From Paucimonas lemoignei (GTDB lineage Bacteria; Pseudomonadota; Gammaproteobacteria; Pseudomonadales; Pseudomonadaceae), in NCBI GenBank assembly GCA_900475325.1, contig LS483371.1, positions 1,984,001 to 2,048,000 on the forward strand: a stretch of 64,000 nucleotides of DNA, written 5' to 3'. The notes under the pieces are model-generated. The model was not told the origin of the DNA and made no database searches. It saw only the letters and a program-made list of their open reading frames with translations. Positions 54,000 to 63,389 of the stretch are shown here, piece after piece. The position numbers and the translations under genes are program-made. Position 1 is the stretch's first letter, and each line of letters opens with the position of its first letter.

Positions 54000-54320
54000 T
54001 CAGTCGTGCTTCTTCATCAGGTGCGGGGACATGTTCAGCCCGCTTTTGCGACGCATGCTCAGACGGCAACGGCGCCACAACCAGATTCCCAGATACAGCA
54101 CCAACAAGCCGCCAGCGACGACAAACGCCGCACCCAGCGGGCTGGCATTGAGCTCACCCAATGCGGGCGGGCGACCGATCAGGCTTGAAACCCCAGCCAT
54201 CGTCAGCAACACACCGAAGGTCGCCAGTAGTGCGGCCATCCCTGCGCCAAGGCGCATTCCCCAACTGCCAGGTCCTTTGGGACGCAAGCGGCGGGCATCG
54301 AAACCATCGGATACTTTCAT
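54000..54320 (-). CDS. Small two-helix membrane protein of unknown function
   Basis: A 106-residue protein with two hydrophobic helices (AGMAALLATFGVLLTMAGVS and LGAAFVVAGGLLVLYLGIWL), a basic cytoplasmic N-terminus (DARRLRPKGPG) and a basic C-terminal tail (RRCRLSMRRKSG). AGGAAAT precedes the ATG. No family is recognised. It lies between the Smr and cysteine hydrolase genes and shares their strand. Confidence 0.7.
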   Translation of the reverse strand: MKVSDGFDARRLRPKGPGSWGMRLGAGMAALLATFGVLLTMAGVSSLIGRPPALGELNASPLGAAFVVAGGLLVLYLGIWLWRRCRLSMRRKSGLNMSPHLMKKHD

Positions 54321-54473
54321 TCCGATTTCCTCTGAGGGTATCGGCGCTCTGACCCGGATATGACCCCGGTGGTTCCCGGTTCCCGGGATTCAAAGGCAAA
54401 TGCGAGTGATTAATGGATGGGCGGCTGATGCAGCCCTGGCAGCCGGGTTATCCAGCGCAGGGCTCTGCGGCCT

Positions 54474-55064
54474 TCAGATCAGATCTTTGGTCAGTGCCAG
54501 CGTCGCGAAGTTGTCGTTCATGATCGCCATTTCAGTGCGATGAACAATGTGTGCACTCACCACGCCGTCGGGGCTTGGCAGATCGCGAGTCGCGCAGGCA
54601 TCGTCGACCAGCGTGCAGCGGTAGCCGTAATCCTTGGCGGCACGCACTGTGGTGCTGATGCTCGAATGACTCATGAAGCCACAGACGATCAAATCCAGAT
54701 GACCGAGGCTCTGCAGCAGATCATCCAGCCCTGTACCGTTAAAAGCGTTTGGCAGGCGCTTTTCAACCACCGGTTCACCGGCTTCAGGCAGCAACTGGGC
54801 AAGAAACTCACCCCGTTCGCCCTGGGGATCAAAGAGGCCGCCGACAGTGCCGAGATGGCGGATATGCACGATCGGGCATTTGGCAAGGCGCGCAGCCGCG
54901 ACCAGTTGGCAGATGTTGGCGACAGCCTCGTCAATGCCGGTCAAGGCCAGTGGGCCGCTTGTGTATTCTTTCTGGGCGTCAATGATGATCAGCGTGGCAT
55001 TGCTCAAAGTGGCGGCTGCATAACCGCGGCCACTGAGTTGAAACATGGTCTTTGGATCGGACAT
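54474..55064 (-). CDS. Isochorismatase/cysteine hydrolase family protein with Ser at the Cys position
   Basis: A 196-residue alpha/beta protein of the isochorismatase superfamily. The ATG at 55064 follows AAGGAG; the longer open frame is not used. Catalytic Asp29 (LIIIDAQKEY) and Lys102 (VVEKRLPNAF) are present. The segment that usually reads THMCVSTT is SHSSISTT here, putting Ser135 where the nucleophilic Cys is expected. It may therefore be a non-thiol hydrolase, or catalytically altered. It is encoded divergently from prmB. Confidence 0.88.
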   Translation of the reverse strand: MSDPKTMFQLSGRGYAAATLSNATLIIIDAQKEYTSGPLALTGIDEAVANICQLVAAARLAKCPIVHIRHLGTVGGLFDPQGERGEFLAQLLPEAGEPVVEKRLPNAFNGTGLDDLLQSLGHLDLIVCGFMSHSSISTTVRAAKDYGYRCTLVDDACATRDLPSPDGVVSAHIVHRTEMAIMNDNFATLALTKDLI

Positions 55065-55323
55065 CGGGGGCTCCTTCGTGTGGGGCTTTTGCGACATTCT
55101 CCTCCGGCTGAGCGGTTCTGTGAATGGCGACGACAAGAAGCTCCGGTTTCTTTGGCCTGTAGAGGCATCGATCGGGTAGGGCCTGATTATGCCTTGATTG
55201 AAATGCCAGGTATCTGAAAACCTTGCATGGGGTGCATTCCTGGGGGTGCTGGCATTCAGGCATCGTGTGATCGGATCATGGCTGATAGAATCGCGCCACT
55301 GTCTTTCCAAGGAGTTTGTCCCC

Positions 55324-56232
55324 GTGATCACATCCCGCTTGCGCACCGTGCGCGACCATATTCGTTGGGCGGTCAGTCGCTTTCACGAAGAAGATCTGTT
55401 TTTCGGGCATGGCACCGACAACGCATGGGATGAAGCCCGCCAACTGGTCCTAGGTGCCTTGCACTTGCCTTGGGAGATTGCCGACAGCTACCTGGATTGC
55501 CGTCTGGAAGTCGACGAGATTTCCGAGCTGCAGCGCTTGATCGCACGACGCATCGACGAACGCGTGCCGACTCCGTATCTGCTTGGCGAAGCCTGGTTCT
55601 GCGGGATGTCCTTCATCGTGGATGATCGAGTGCTGATCCCGCGCTCGCCGATTGCCGAACTGATTGAAAACCACTTTGCCCCATGGCTGGCTGACGAACC
55701 GGCGCGGATCCTCGATCTGTGCACGGGGTCGGGCTGTATCGGCATCGCCTGTGCCGATGAGTTCCCCGAGGCCGAAGTCGCACTGGCTGACCTGTCTTTT
55801 GCTGCACTGGAAGTCGCCAACCAGAACATCGAGCGCCACGGCATGGATCAACGTGTCTATACCGTCCAGGGTGATGGTTTCGATGGGCTGCCGGGTCAGC
55901 GCTTCGACTTGATCGTCTCTAATCCGCCCTATGTCGACTCCGAAGATTTTGCCGATATGCCGGACGAATATCAGCACGAGCCGGAACTGGCTTTGGCGTG
56001 CGGCAGTGATGGGTTGAATCTGGTACGCCGGATGCTCAGTCAGGCGGCTGATCACCTGAATGAAAAAGGTTTGCTGATCGTCGAAGTGGGCAATAGCCAG
56101 GTTCACGTTCAGGCGCTGTATCCGGAAGTGGACTTTGCCTGGCTTGACTTCCTGCGCGGCGGGCACGGCGTGTTCATGCTGACGGCAGCTCAATGCCGCG
56201 AGCATCAGGCGCTGTTTCAGTCGCGGGTCTGA
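55324..56232 (+). CDS. prmB: Ribosomal protein uL3 glutamine methyltransferase PrmB
   Basis: A 302-residue SAM-dependent methyltransferase that methylates Gln150 of ribosomal protein L3. GTG at 55324 lies nine bases after CAAGGAG and gives [20 protein letters not shown], the family N-terminus. The SAM-binding motif is [15 protein letters not shown] and the catalytic Gln-binding motif is [11 protein letters not shown]. It is normally close to aroC in Pseudomonas; here a 700-bp repeat element and two other genes lie between. Confidence 0.95.
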   Translation: MITSRLRTVRDHIRWAVSRFHEEDLFFGHGTDNAWDEARQLVLGALHLPWEIADSYLDCRLEVDEISELQRLIARRIDERVPTPYLLGEAWFCGMSFIVDDRVLIPRSPIAELIENHFAPWLADEPARILDLCTGSGCIGIACADEFPEAEVALADLSFAALEVANQNIERHGMDQRVYTVQGDGFDGLPGQRFDLIVSNPPYVDSEDFADMPDEYQHEPELALACGSDGLNLVRRMLSQAADHLNEKGLLIVEVGNSQVHVQALYPEVDFAWLDFLRGGHGVFMLTAAQCREHQALFQSRV

Positions 56233-56289
56233 ACCAATGCAAGACTTGTAGGAGCTGCCGAAGGCTGCGAATAGCGGTTTGTCTGATGC

Positions 56290-56991
56290 CTCAAAAAATC
56301 AAAGCACTGCGCCTTGAATCGAGTAGCAACAACAGCATCCGGGCGCTGCTGAGTCAGGTTCCGTCCTGACGGCCGGGTCACTTTTGGTGCCAAAAGTAAC
56401 CAAAACCTCTGCGCTGGTGTCAGCCCCTGTACCGCAGGGGTTCCGCCCTCCGATATCGTGGGGCGGGCACGCGCCGACGGGCCATCCATGGCCCAACGGC
56501 GCTCGCTCGGCATCCATGCCGAGCGACCCACCCCACGGCACCTCCACTCAGCCTCCCGACGCGCGTTTGGCGTCGTCTGTAAAATCGCGGCAGGAAAAGC
56601 AAAAGCAAATCTGCTCTGCAGATTTTCCAGGATGATTTCCTTCCTGACCCACACTCTGCTTTTGATTCTGGAGGCGTGCGCAAAACGTATGGGCGACACA
56701 AATTGCGACTTGTGGCCGGCCGAGCGCAGGTATTGCGCAGTGGGCAACCCGGCATGGATGCCGGGTTAGCCGCACCGGGCCATGGATGGCCCATTGCGGC
56801 GGCCCACGGAGCAATGCCGGAGTGAGGGAAGTCTGAGCCTTGGCGAAGACCCGGACAAAGGAGCGTGAGCCTTTTGCTTACTTTTGGGCTTTTCAAAAGT
56901 GAGGCGCCGTAAGGGCGCAAAGGTGAATCAGCGTCACCGCCGCTGCTGGATATACATGGTTTTAGGGCTCCACCAACAGAGTATCTACAGG
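56290..56991. repeat. Large composite hairpin element (copy D), inverted relative to copy C
   Basis: Read on the minus strand this matches copy C along its whole length, from CCTGTAGATACTCTG through GCGCCCTTACGGCG to the GTGACCCGGCCGTCAGGACG tract and a few tens of bases beyond. Hairpins are conserved: GCTCGGCATC-CATGCCGAGC near 56504 and a GGGCCATCCATGGCCC near 56478. A solitary REP arm (TTGTAGGAGCTGCCGAAGGC) lies just before it at 56247, and REP-like arms follow at 57020-57110. The region 56233-57161 has no credible gene. Confidence 0.85.
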
Positions 56992-57161
56992 ACCGGGGTA
57001 TGACTGAAATAACTCAAAACCTGTAGGACCTGCCGAAGCCTGCGCACAGCGGTCTGTCAGGCGAACCGCCTTCGCAGCCCTCGTAACCTCGGTCAGCTCC
57101 ATTCGTGGTGTGCCTGGGCTGACCTCCGGCAATTGCTACCAGACATTACCGTCAGAAATGC

Positions 57162-57953
57162 TCAGCGATGGGTCGCAATCCAGATCAGCAGCCCGGCCTG
57201 AAACACCGCGAACGTCACCAGGCATGCGATGGTGAAGCGCAAGCTGGTGTCTTCGCGCTTGTACTTGTTGACCCGGTCTTCGTGCTGACGGATCGACACT
57301 TCCTGCTCAATCATTTTTTTCTCGGCGTTCTCCAGCATCTGCGAGGCTTCGAGAATTTCGATGATCTGAATCTTGTCGTTGTTCCAGGTGCTATGCAGGT
57401 TGCCGACCTGAACCTCCTTGAAACTGCCTTTCATGTGCTGCGCGTCGGCATAACCGACTTCGAAACCCTGAGTCTTGAGGAAGTGGTCACGGCGCATGCG
57501 GGTGTCTTCGTTCAGCCCGTCTTTGCTGGGCAGCGCAAAGCTTTCCACCTTGTAGGCCGACCAATGCTTCTGCGCCCAGTGAATACCCTGGGCGATCAGG
57601 AAGCGGCCAATGCCCCGGTTCCACGGCTCGATCTGCAGGCCTGAGTCCGGGCCGAAACGCACGATATGCGTGGTGTGGTCGACCCAGACATCAAGATGGT
57701 TTTGCTCACGACGTACCCGTTGCCCTGGCAACTGGATGTTCATGCGCAGCAGGCTCAGTTCTTTTGCGTGACGCTCGGCACGGCCGAATTCGACGAAGCG
57801 CAATGGCCGTCCACCCGTCGCGCGGTCGGTCTGCAGCGGCGCCAGGCGCAGCATCTGGAAAATTTCCGGCTTGACGTCGTCCCAGGGTTGCGGCGGCGGG
57901 GCGTCGGCAACCTCGGTCTCATCGGTCATTTCGGCGGTATCGGTATCGGTCAT
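57162..57953 (-). CDS. GNAT-like protein with coiled coil and C-terminal membrane anchor
   Basis: A 263-residue protein, starting at ATG 57953. Residues about 85-170 resemble a GNAT acyltransferase: the acetyl-CoA loop pattern RGIGRFLIAQGIHWAQKH and the late FLKTQGFEVGY. Residues about 196-235 form a charged coiled coil (MLENAEKKMIEQEVS), and one helix (FTIACLVTFAVFQAGLLIWI) ends the chain three residues before the stop, making it tail-anchored with the enzyme part in the cytoplasm. From memory an equivalent gene lies between prmB and aroC in P. aeruginosa. No function is known to me. Confidence 0.78.
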   Translation of the reverse strand: MTDTDTAEMTDETEVADAPPPQPWDDVKPEIFQMLRLAPLQTDRATGGRPLRFVEFGRAERHAKELSLLRMNIQLPGQRVRREQNHLDVWVDHTTHIVRFGPDSGLQIEPWNRGIGRFLIAQGIHWAQKHWSAYKVESFALPSKDGLNEDTRMRRDHFLKTQGFEVGYADAQHMKGSFKEVQVGNLHSTWNNDKIQIIEILEASQMLENAEKKMIEQEVSIRQHEDRVNKYKREDTSLRFTIACLVTFAVFQAGLLIWIATHR

Positions 57954-58070
57954 TTCACGGCAATCCTGTCCATGGCACTGCGCAGCAAACACAGTGCCAG
58001 CAATCCACTATCGGCCGTTTTTCCCAGTCCTGAAGGGTATCAATGGTTTACTGGCGTCAAATTTCCATGG

Positions 58071-59030
58071 TTACGGGCGGTCCAGTGCACCAATAAAGTC
58101 CAGAATCTGCCTTGACACTTCAGTTGCCAGCGGCAGTTTCGGATTTTTGTAGGACTCAAGCTGGCGATCCATGTCCATGGGCACGATGCGCAGCACATGA
58201 TTCATGCCGTCGATCAAGGCCAGCTGCGCATCCGGTTTGGCTTCCTTCAGCAGTTGCGCATCGCCAACGCCCACCTGTATGTCGTGCTTGCCCTGAATGA
58301 TCAGTGCGGGCACTCGCAAGTTGCCGAACGCTGCCGCCGGGTCCTGCCGAAACAATGAAATCAGGTAGGGCTGAACGCTGGGGCGGAACACGACCTCAAG
58401 TTCGGCGGGGACGTCGTTGTCAGTCTTGCCGGCTTTGATTTCATCAATCAACTGGTTGGCCCGCTGCAACATGGGCGGGGGGAGGCGATCGTGCAGCTGT
58501 TCGCGAAGCACCACGTCCACCGGTCGACCCGTGCCTGCAACGGAAATGACCGCCGCAGCCCCGGCTTTCTCGGCAGCCAGTGACGCCACCAGTGCGCCTT
58601 CGCTATGACCCAGCAGGATCAACTGACCCAGGCGCGGGTCTGTCTTGAGCTTCTGGCCCCAGGCCTGGGCGTCGGCGACGTAGCTTTCGATGCTCAGATT
58701 GCGCTCGTCGGGAGTCGCCGGTTTGCTGGCGGCCACGCCGCGTTTGTCGTAACGCACGCTGGCAATGTTGTTTTTGGCCAGAATCAGCGCCAGACGTTTC
58801 ATGCTGTCGTTGCGTCCGCCATCAGGATTATTGCCATCTCGATCGGTGGGGCCGGAGCCCGCAATAATCAGCACTACGGGCACCGGAGCCTTGGATTTGG
58901 GCAGCAGTAACGTGCCGTACAGTGCGCCGGTTGTCGTGTTCAGGGTGATGGGACGTTGCAGAACCGAGGGTGTGGCAGCCTGGGCGAGCCCGGCGAGCAA
59001 CGGAAGGATCAAGGCAATAATGCGTAACAT
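58071..59030 (-). CDS. Exported alpha/beta hydrolase
   Basis: A 319-residue serine hydrolase with signal peptide [18 protein letters not shown]. The oxyanion/substrate loop is [14 protein letters not shown], the nucleophile elbow is GHSEG (Ser near residue 143), and the late acid and His are in GKHDIQVG and DGMNHVLR. It probably cleaves an ester or amide in the periplasm, substrate unknown. It is divergent from aroC across 158 bases and is conserved beside aroC in Pseudomonas, from memory. Confidence 0.9.
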   Translation of the reverse strand: MLRIIALILPLLAGLAQAATPSVLQRPITLNTTTGALYGTLLLPKSKAPVPVVLIIAGSGPTDRDGNNPDGGRNDSMKRLALILAKNNIASVRYDKRGVAASKPATPDERNLSIESYVADAQAWGQKLKTDPRLGQLILLGHSEGALVASLAAEKAGAAAVISVAGTGRPVDVVLREQLHDRLPPPMLQRANQLIDEIKAGKTDNDVPAELEVVFRPSVQPYLISLFRQDPAAAFGNLRVPALIIQGKHDIQVGVGDAQLLKEAKPDAQLALIDGMNHVLRIVPMDMDRQLESYKNPKLPLATEVSRQILDFIGALDRP

Positions 59031-59188
59031 CGTTGGGCCACTATCTGTTTGGGTGCCAATTGGACGCGGCCAGGCGGAGAAGGTTCGAGGATGAACTACA
59101 CGACGAGCCTGCGTATACTGGCGCGCCTGGTTTTATTGAGCCGGGTTTTTCTGGTCTGGTTTTTTCGCTGATTCCTCGGAGCGTCCGC

Positions 59189-60280
59189 ATGTCCGGCAAC
59201 ACCTTCGGCAAACTGTTCACTGTCACCACTGCCGGCGAAAGCCACGGTCCGGCATTGGTCGCTATCGTTGACGGCTGCCCGCCGGGCCTTGAGCTGTCGC
59301 TGCACGACCTGCAAGTTGACCTGGATCGGCGCAAGCCCGGCACCAGCCGTCATACCACCCAGCGCCAGGAAGCTGACGAGGTGGAAATCCTCTCTGGTGT
59401 GTTCGAGGGCAGGACCACGGGCGCCTCGATCGGGCTGCTGATCCGCAATACCGACCAGAAGTCCAAAGACTACTCGGCGATTCAGGATCTGTTCCGTCCG
59501 GCCCACGCCGATTACACCTACCACCATAAATATGGCATTCGCGACTATCGCGGTGGTGGCCGCAGTTCGGCCCGTGAAACCGCCATGCGTGTGGCTGCGG
59601 GTGCCATCGCCAAGAAGTACCTGGCGACCCAGGGCATTGTGGTGCGTGGCTACATGAGCCAGCTCGGCCCGATTGAAATCCCGTTCAAAACCTGGGACTC
59701 GGTGGAGGACAACGCGTTTTTCTGCCCCGATCCTGACAAGGTTCCAGAGCTGGAAACCTATATGGACCAGCTGCGCCGCGACCAGGATTCGGTCGGTGCA
59801 AAAATCACTGTCGTGGCTGAAGGTGTGATGCCAGGGTTGGGCGAGCCGATATTCGATCGTCTGGACGCCGAACTGGCTCACGCACTGATGAGCATCAATG
59901 CCGTCAAGGGTGTTGAAATCGGCGCCGGTTTTGACTGCGTCGCCCAGCGTGGCACCGAGCATCGCGATGAGCTGACCCCCGAGGGCTTCCTGTCCAACCA
60001 TGCCGGCGGCATTCTGGGCGGGATTTCGTCCGGCCAGCCGATCATTGCGCACCTGGCACTCAAGCCCACCTCCAGCATCACCACCCCGGGGCGCTCGATC
60101 GATGTGCATGGCAACCCGGTGGACGTGATCACCAAAGGCCGTCACGACCCTTGCGTGGGCATTCGCGCCACGCCAATCGCTGAAGCAATGATGGCCATCG
60201 TGTTGCTGGACCACCTGTTGCGGCACCGTGGCCAGAATGCCGATGTGCAGGTCAGCACCCCTGTACTGGGTCAGTTGTAA
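59189..60280 (+). CDS. aroC: Chorismate synthase
   Basis: A 363-residue enzyme that converts EPSP to chorismate with reduced FMN, the last common step of aromatic biosynthesis. ATG at 59189 gives [20 protein letters not shown], the first signature. The others are present: GKATMR-like [19 protein letters not shown] and the final [15 protein letters not shown]. The frame is open upstream, but the family start and CGGAG spacing fix this ATG. It is followed after six bases by an MFS gene, so the two are probably co-transcribed. Confidence 0.97.
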   Translation: MSGNTFGKLFTVTTAGESHGPALVAIVDGCPPGLELSLHDLQVDLDRRKPGTSRHTTQRQEADEVEILSGVFEGRTTGASIGLLIRNTDQKSKDYSAIQDLFRPAHADYTYHHKYGIRDYRGGGRSSARETAMRVAAGAIAKKYLATQGIVVRGYMSQLGPIEIPFKTWDSVEDNAFFCPDPDKVPELETYMDQLRRDQDSVGAKITVVAEGVMPGLGEPIFDRLDAELAHALMSINAVKGVEIGAGFDCVAQRGTEHRDELTPEGFLSNHAGGILGGISSGQPIIAHLALKPTSSITTPGRSIDVHGNPVDVITKGRHDPCVGIRATPIAEAMMAIVLLDHLLRHRGQNADVQVSTPVLGQL

Positions 60281-60286
60281 GGCTCG

Positions 60287-61477
60287 ATGGCGCCGCTTGA
60301 ACCACACACTGAGGTGACATCGCCTGCCGCCGGACAGCTGCCTTACTGGCGGCTGTCGGGGTTTTACGTGTTCTACTTCGCGCTATTGGGTTCCACCGCG
60401 CCATTCCTGCCGCTGTATTTCAGTCATCTGGGGTTCTCCAGCGCCCGTATTGGCGAGCTGGTGGCCATTCCCATGCTGATGCGCTGCATTGCCCCTAATA
60501 TCTGGGGCTGGCTGGGTGACTACACCGGGCGTCGGCTGGTCATCGTGCGCGGCGGGGCGATTTGCGCGCTGCTGGTCTTTTCCCTGATTCTGCTCGATAA
60601 AAGCTATGCCTGGCTGGCGATGGTCATGGCGTTGCACGCTTTCTTCTGGCATTCCATCCTGCCGCAATTCGAAGTCATTACGCTGGCTCATCTTCAAGGT
60701 CAGACCTCGCGCTACAGCCAGATCCGTTTATGGGGCTCCATTGGTTTCATCCTGACCGTTGTGGGCGTGGGTCGGCTGTTCGAGCGCATCAGCCTGGATT
60801 TTTTTCCGGTGGTGTTGCTGACCATTATTTTCAGCGTCGCGATCAGCAGTTGGTGGGTGCCCAATGCCCGGCCACCGCAGGCGACGACACGTAGCGAGTC
60901 CGGTGGATTTTTCCGGCAACTGACCCGGCCCGGGATGCTGGCTTTTTATGCCTGCGTTGCACTGATGCAACTGAGCCATGGCCCTTACTACACCTTCCTG
61001 ACCCTGCACCTCGATCATCTGGGCTACAGCCGTGGAATCATCGGTGTGCTGTGGGCCGTGGGCGTAGTTGCTGAAGTGCTGATGTTCATGGCCATGAGCC
61101 GACTCCTGCAGCGTTTCTCGGTGCGGCAAGTGCTGCTGGCCAGTTTCCTGCTGGCCTCGCTGCGCTGGCTGTTGCTGGGCAGTTTCGCTGAAAGCCTGTC
61201 CGTGCTGCTGTTTGCCCAATTGCTGCACGCGGCGACCTTTGGCAGTTTCCATGCATCGGCCATCCATTTTGTGCAGCGCAGTTTCGGCCCGCAGCAGCAA
61301 GGTCAGGGGCAGGCGTTATACGCGGCGCTGTCCGGCACCGGCGGCGCGCTCGGTGCGCTGTATGCTGGTTACAGCTGGAATACACTGGGCCCAGGCTGGA
61401 CATTCACCATCGCAAGCCTTGCGGCGTTGGCCGCAGCCATCATCGCCGGCACCAGAATGAAAGAGGAACACTCATGA
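60287..61477 (+). CDS. MFS transporter, 3-phenylpropionate permease (HcaT) type
   Basis: A 396-residue, twelve-helix protein of the MFS_1-like/HcaT group. It begins with PYWRLSGFYVFYFALLGSTA, characteristic of this group, and contains NIWGWLGDYTGRRLVIV (the loop 2-3 motif). Its gene follows aroC by six bases and overlaps the acireductone dioxygenase homologue as ATGA, so all three are coupled. The substrate is unknown; from memory the aroC-MFS order is conserved in Pseudomonas. Confidence 0.9.
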   Translation: MAPLEPHTEVTSPAAGQLPYWRLSGFYVFYFALLGSTAPFLPLYFSHLGFSSARIGELVAIPMLMRCIAPNIWGWLGDYTGRRLVIVRGGAICALLVFSLILLDKSYAWLAMVMALHAFFWHSILPQFEVITLAHLQGQTSRYSQIRLWGSIGFILTVVGVGRLFERISLDFFPVVLLTIIFSVAISSWWVPNARPPQATTRSESGGFFRQLTRPGMLAFYACVALMQLSHGPYYTFLTLHLDHLGYSRGIIGVLWAVGVVAEVLMFMAMSRLLQRFSVRQVLLASFLLASLRWLLLGSFAESLSVLLFAQLLHAATFGSFHASAIHFVQRSFGPQQQGQGQALYAALSGTGGALGALYAGYSWNTLGPGWTFTIASLAALAAAIIAGTRMKEEHS

Positions 61478-62010
61478 GCAGCCTGTTTGTGTACCACCAA
61501 TCAAGTCCCGAGCAGCCCTATAAAGTGTTGACCCACCTGGAAGACATCGTCTCGACACTGGCTGAGCAGGGCGTTGGCTTTGAGCGTCTGCAGGCCACGA
61601 CACCCGTCAGCCCCGATGCAACCTCGCAAGACGTGCTGAGCAGCTATCAAGTGGCGGTCGATGCTGTCATGACCGAGCGCGGCTATGCGTCTGTCGACGT
61701 CATCCATGCCAGTACCGCTGACCCGCAGTTGCGCGCGAGTGCCCTGGATGAACATCACTACGGTCAAGATGAAGTACGATTCTTCGTGGCCGGTCGTGGG
61801 CTTTTTACACTGCACATCGGTGAGCATGTTTATGCCGTGCTGTGTGAAAAGAACGACCTGATCTGCGTGCCGGCCGGTACTCGGCGCTGGTTTGATATCG
61901 GTGAAAACCCACGTCTGACGGCCATTCGTTTTTTCAGGCAGCAAGCAGCCAATGCCATTTTTACCGGCGACAGCATCGCTGCCGATTGTGTGGCACTGGA
62001 CGACGTGTGA
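61474..62010 (+). CDS. mtnD: Acireductone dioxygenase homologue lacking two metal ligands
   Basis: A 178-residue cupin closely related to acireductone dioxygenase of the methionine salvage pathway (KVLTHLEDIVSTLAEQGV, DEVRFFVAGRGLFTLHI, AVLCEKNDLICVPAGTR). The four metal ligands expected in HxHxxxE...H are here His94, Tyr96, Glu100 and Arg138: the second and fourth His are replaced (DEHHYGQDE, GTRRWFD). The usual partners mtnB and mtnC do not follow; a LuxR gene does. It overlaps the MFS gene by 4 bases. It may be inactive, altered in chemistry, or on the way to loss. Confidence 0.9.
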   Translation: MSSLFVYHQSSPEQPYKVLTHLEDIVSTLAEQGVGFERLQATTPVSPDATSQDVLSSYQVAVDAVMTERGYASVDVIHASTADPQLRASALDEHHYGQDEVRFFVAGRGLFTLHIGEHVYAVLCEKNDLICVPAGTRRWFDIGENPRLTAIRFFRQQAANAIFTGDSIAADCVALDDV

Positions 62011-62256
62011 GGCAGTGAGGCGACTGGGGGCGTCAGGCGAAAAACGTGGGTTTGTCAGTGCCTGCTAAAAAACCAAGTCGTCCACATCCGAGCCAAAAGT
62101 AGGAAATTGCCTAGTCGTCTGTAGGGGATCGCTGTTTGTTTCCTGGCGTATTTTTAAACATTTTTATTCGTGTAGCTTCCTGAGTTCCCCATCGGTGGCG
62201 CTGTCCTCAACGTAGGCAATAAACAGTGCGCCGGGTTTGGAAACAGGAGCACACCC

Positions 62257-62979
62257 GTGGCAAGTTCAGAATCATTCACGACCAACCCTAATCCCCTCGT
62301 TCAGCAGATCGTCAGCAGCATTGATGAACTGGACAACGATCAGGCCATCGAAAACGCCCTGAGCTGGCTGTGCCGTGAATGCGGCGCGCAACGTGCCATG
62401 TTCTATCAATTCAGGGACTCGATGTTGCTGACCTTGGTCACCTTCAATGTCGATGACACTTGGAGCTCTGCCTATCGGCGGCTTCGCCTGTTCACTCAGG
62501 ACCCGCTGATCAAGTACTACCGCTCACAGCTGGGCTTTGTGGATTGGCACAAAGCTTTCGAGCTGCATCCAGCGCCTGACAACTTCCGTCAGGCAATCGA
62601 AGACCATCAGCTTCTGCCGGGGTTTTCCTACGGCTATACCAGCCATGGGCGCAGCTTTCAGGGGGTGACATCGATCTGTTCACTCAACGGCCTCAGAAGG
62701 ACGCTTACACCCGGCGACAAGTACCTGTTGTCGAGCCTGGTGCCGGTGCTGCATCTGGTGGGGCGTGGCACCAAGTTACGATCCAAGGGCCTTAGCAGCA
62801 AGGAGCTGGAAGTCCTCGAGTGGGCGCGCGATGGCAAGACAGCCTGGGAAATTGCCTCGATCCGACAGATATCCGAAGCAACGGTGAAATACCACCTCAA
62901 AAGCATTTACAGCAAATTGGGTGTTTCCAATCGAGCGCAAGCCGTGGGGGAGGCGTTGTGTCTGGGGATTATCAAATGA
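62257..62979 (+). CDS. LuxR-family quorum-sensing regulator (LuxR solo)
   Basis: A 240-residue regulator with an N-terminal autoinducer-binding domain and a C-terminal LuxR helix-turn-helix (LSSKELEVLEWARDGKTAWE, then ISEATVKYHLKSIYSKLGVS). GTG at 62257 follows ACAGGAG at eight bases. The acyl-homoserine-lactone pocket residues Trp57, Tyr61, Asp70, Pro71 and Trp85 of TraR are matched by Trp69, Tyr73, Asp82, Pro83 and Trp97 with exact spacing, so an AHL-type ligand is plausible. No luxI is in the window. The 246 bases upstream hold no gene or clear lux box. Confidence 0.9.
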   Translation: MASSESFTTNPNPLVQQIVSSIDELDNDQAIENALSWLCRECGAQRAMFYQFRDSMLLTLVTFNVDDTWSSAYRRLRLFTQDPLIKYYRSQLGFVDWHKAFELHPAPDNFRQAIEDHQLLPGFSYGYTSHGRSFQGVTSICSLNGLRRTLTPGDKYLLSSLVPVLHLVGRGTKLRSKGLSSKELEVLEWARDGKTAWEIASIRQISEATVKYHLKSIYSKLGVSNRAQAVGEALCLGIIK

Positions 62980-63004
62980 GAAGGCGCGGCAGAAAACGCC
63001 AGGC

Positions 63005-63041
63005 AAAAAAAAGCCGTGATAGCAATCAAGCAATCACGGCT
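63005..63041 (-). terminator. Rho-independent terminator for the minus-strand small gene
   Basis: AGCCGTGAT (63012-63020) pairs with ATCACGGCT (63033-63041). Read on the minus strand, a run of eight T follows directly. It lies 55 bases after the DUF3509-like stop, and the two genes converge here. Confidence 0.85.
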
Positions 63042-63095
63042 AAACAAAGGGAGCGAAGCGTTTGAATCAAAACAGCGTGCAGCGGCAGTCAAACA

Positions 63096-63374
63096 TTAAC
63101 GTGTGTGATAAGTCGGCAGATCGAAGCGGTGCTGGCTTTGCAGCATCGAGATCGCAGGCAACTCGCTCGCCTGGGCGGCGAGGTCGCGGCGGATGGCGCT
63201 GATCACCCATTCCAGTTGGACCGGAGTATGGAGCTGGGCATATGACACCGAGCGACGGATCTGTTTGCCTTCGCCGTTACGCAAGGAAAGAAGTACACCA
63301 CCGTCCGGACGGGCTTGGGTGGTTACGTCGAATTCGGAGAATACGGAAGCGAATTTTTCTTGAATAAAAGTCAT
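63096..63374 (-). CDS. Small conserved protein, probably DUF3509
   Basis: A 92-residue cytoplasmic protein. ATG at 63374 lies nine bases after GGAG; an ATG five codons upstream has no such site. It starts MTFIQEKFASVFSEFDVTTQ and has the segments RPDGGVLLSLRNGEGKQIRR and TPVQLEWVISAIRRDLAAQA, which I associate with the short Pseudomonas family DUF3509 from memory. Function unknown. The gene converges with the LuxR gene, with a terminator between. Confidence 0.72.
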   Translation of the reverse strand: MTFIQEKFASVFSEFDVTTQARPDGGVLLSLRNGEGKQIRRSVSYAQLHTPVQLEWVISAIRRDLAAQASELPAISMLQSQHRFDLPTYHTR

Positions 63375-63389
63375 GTCTAGCGGCTCCAT

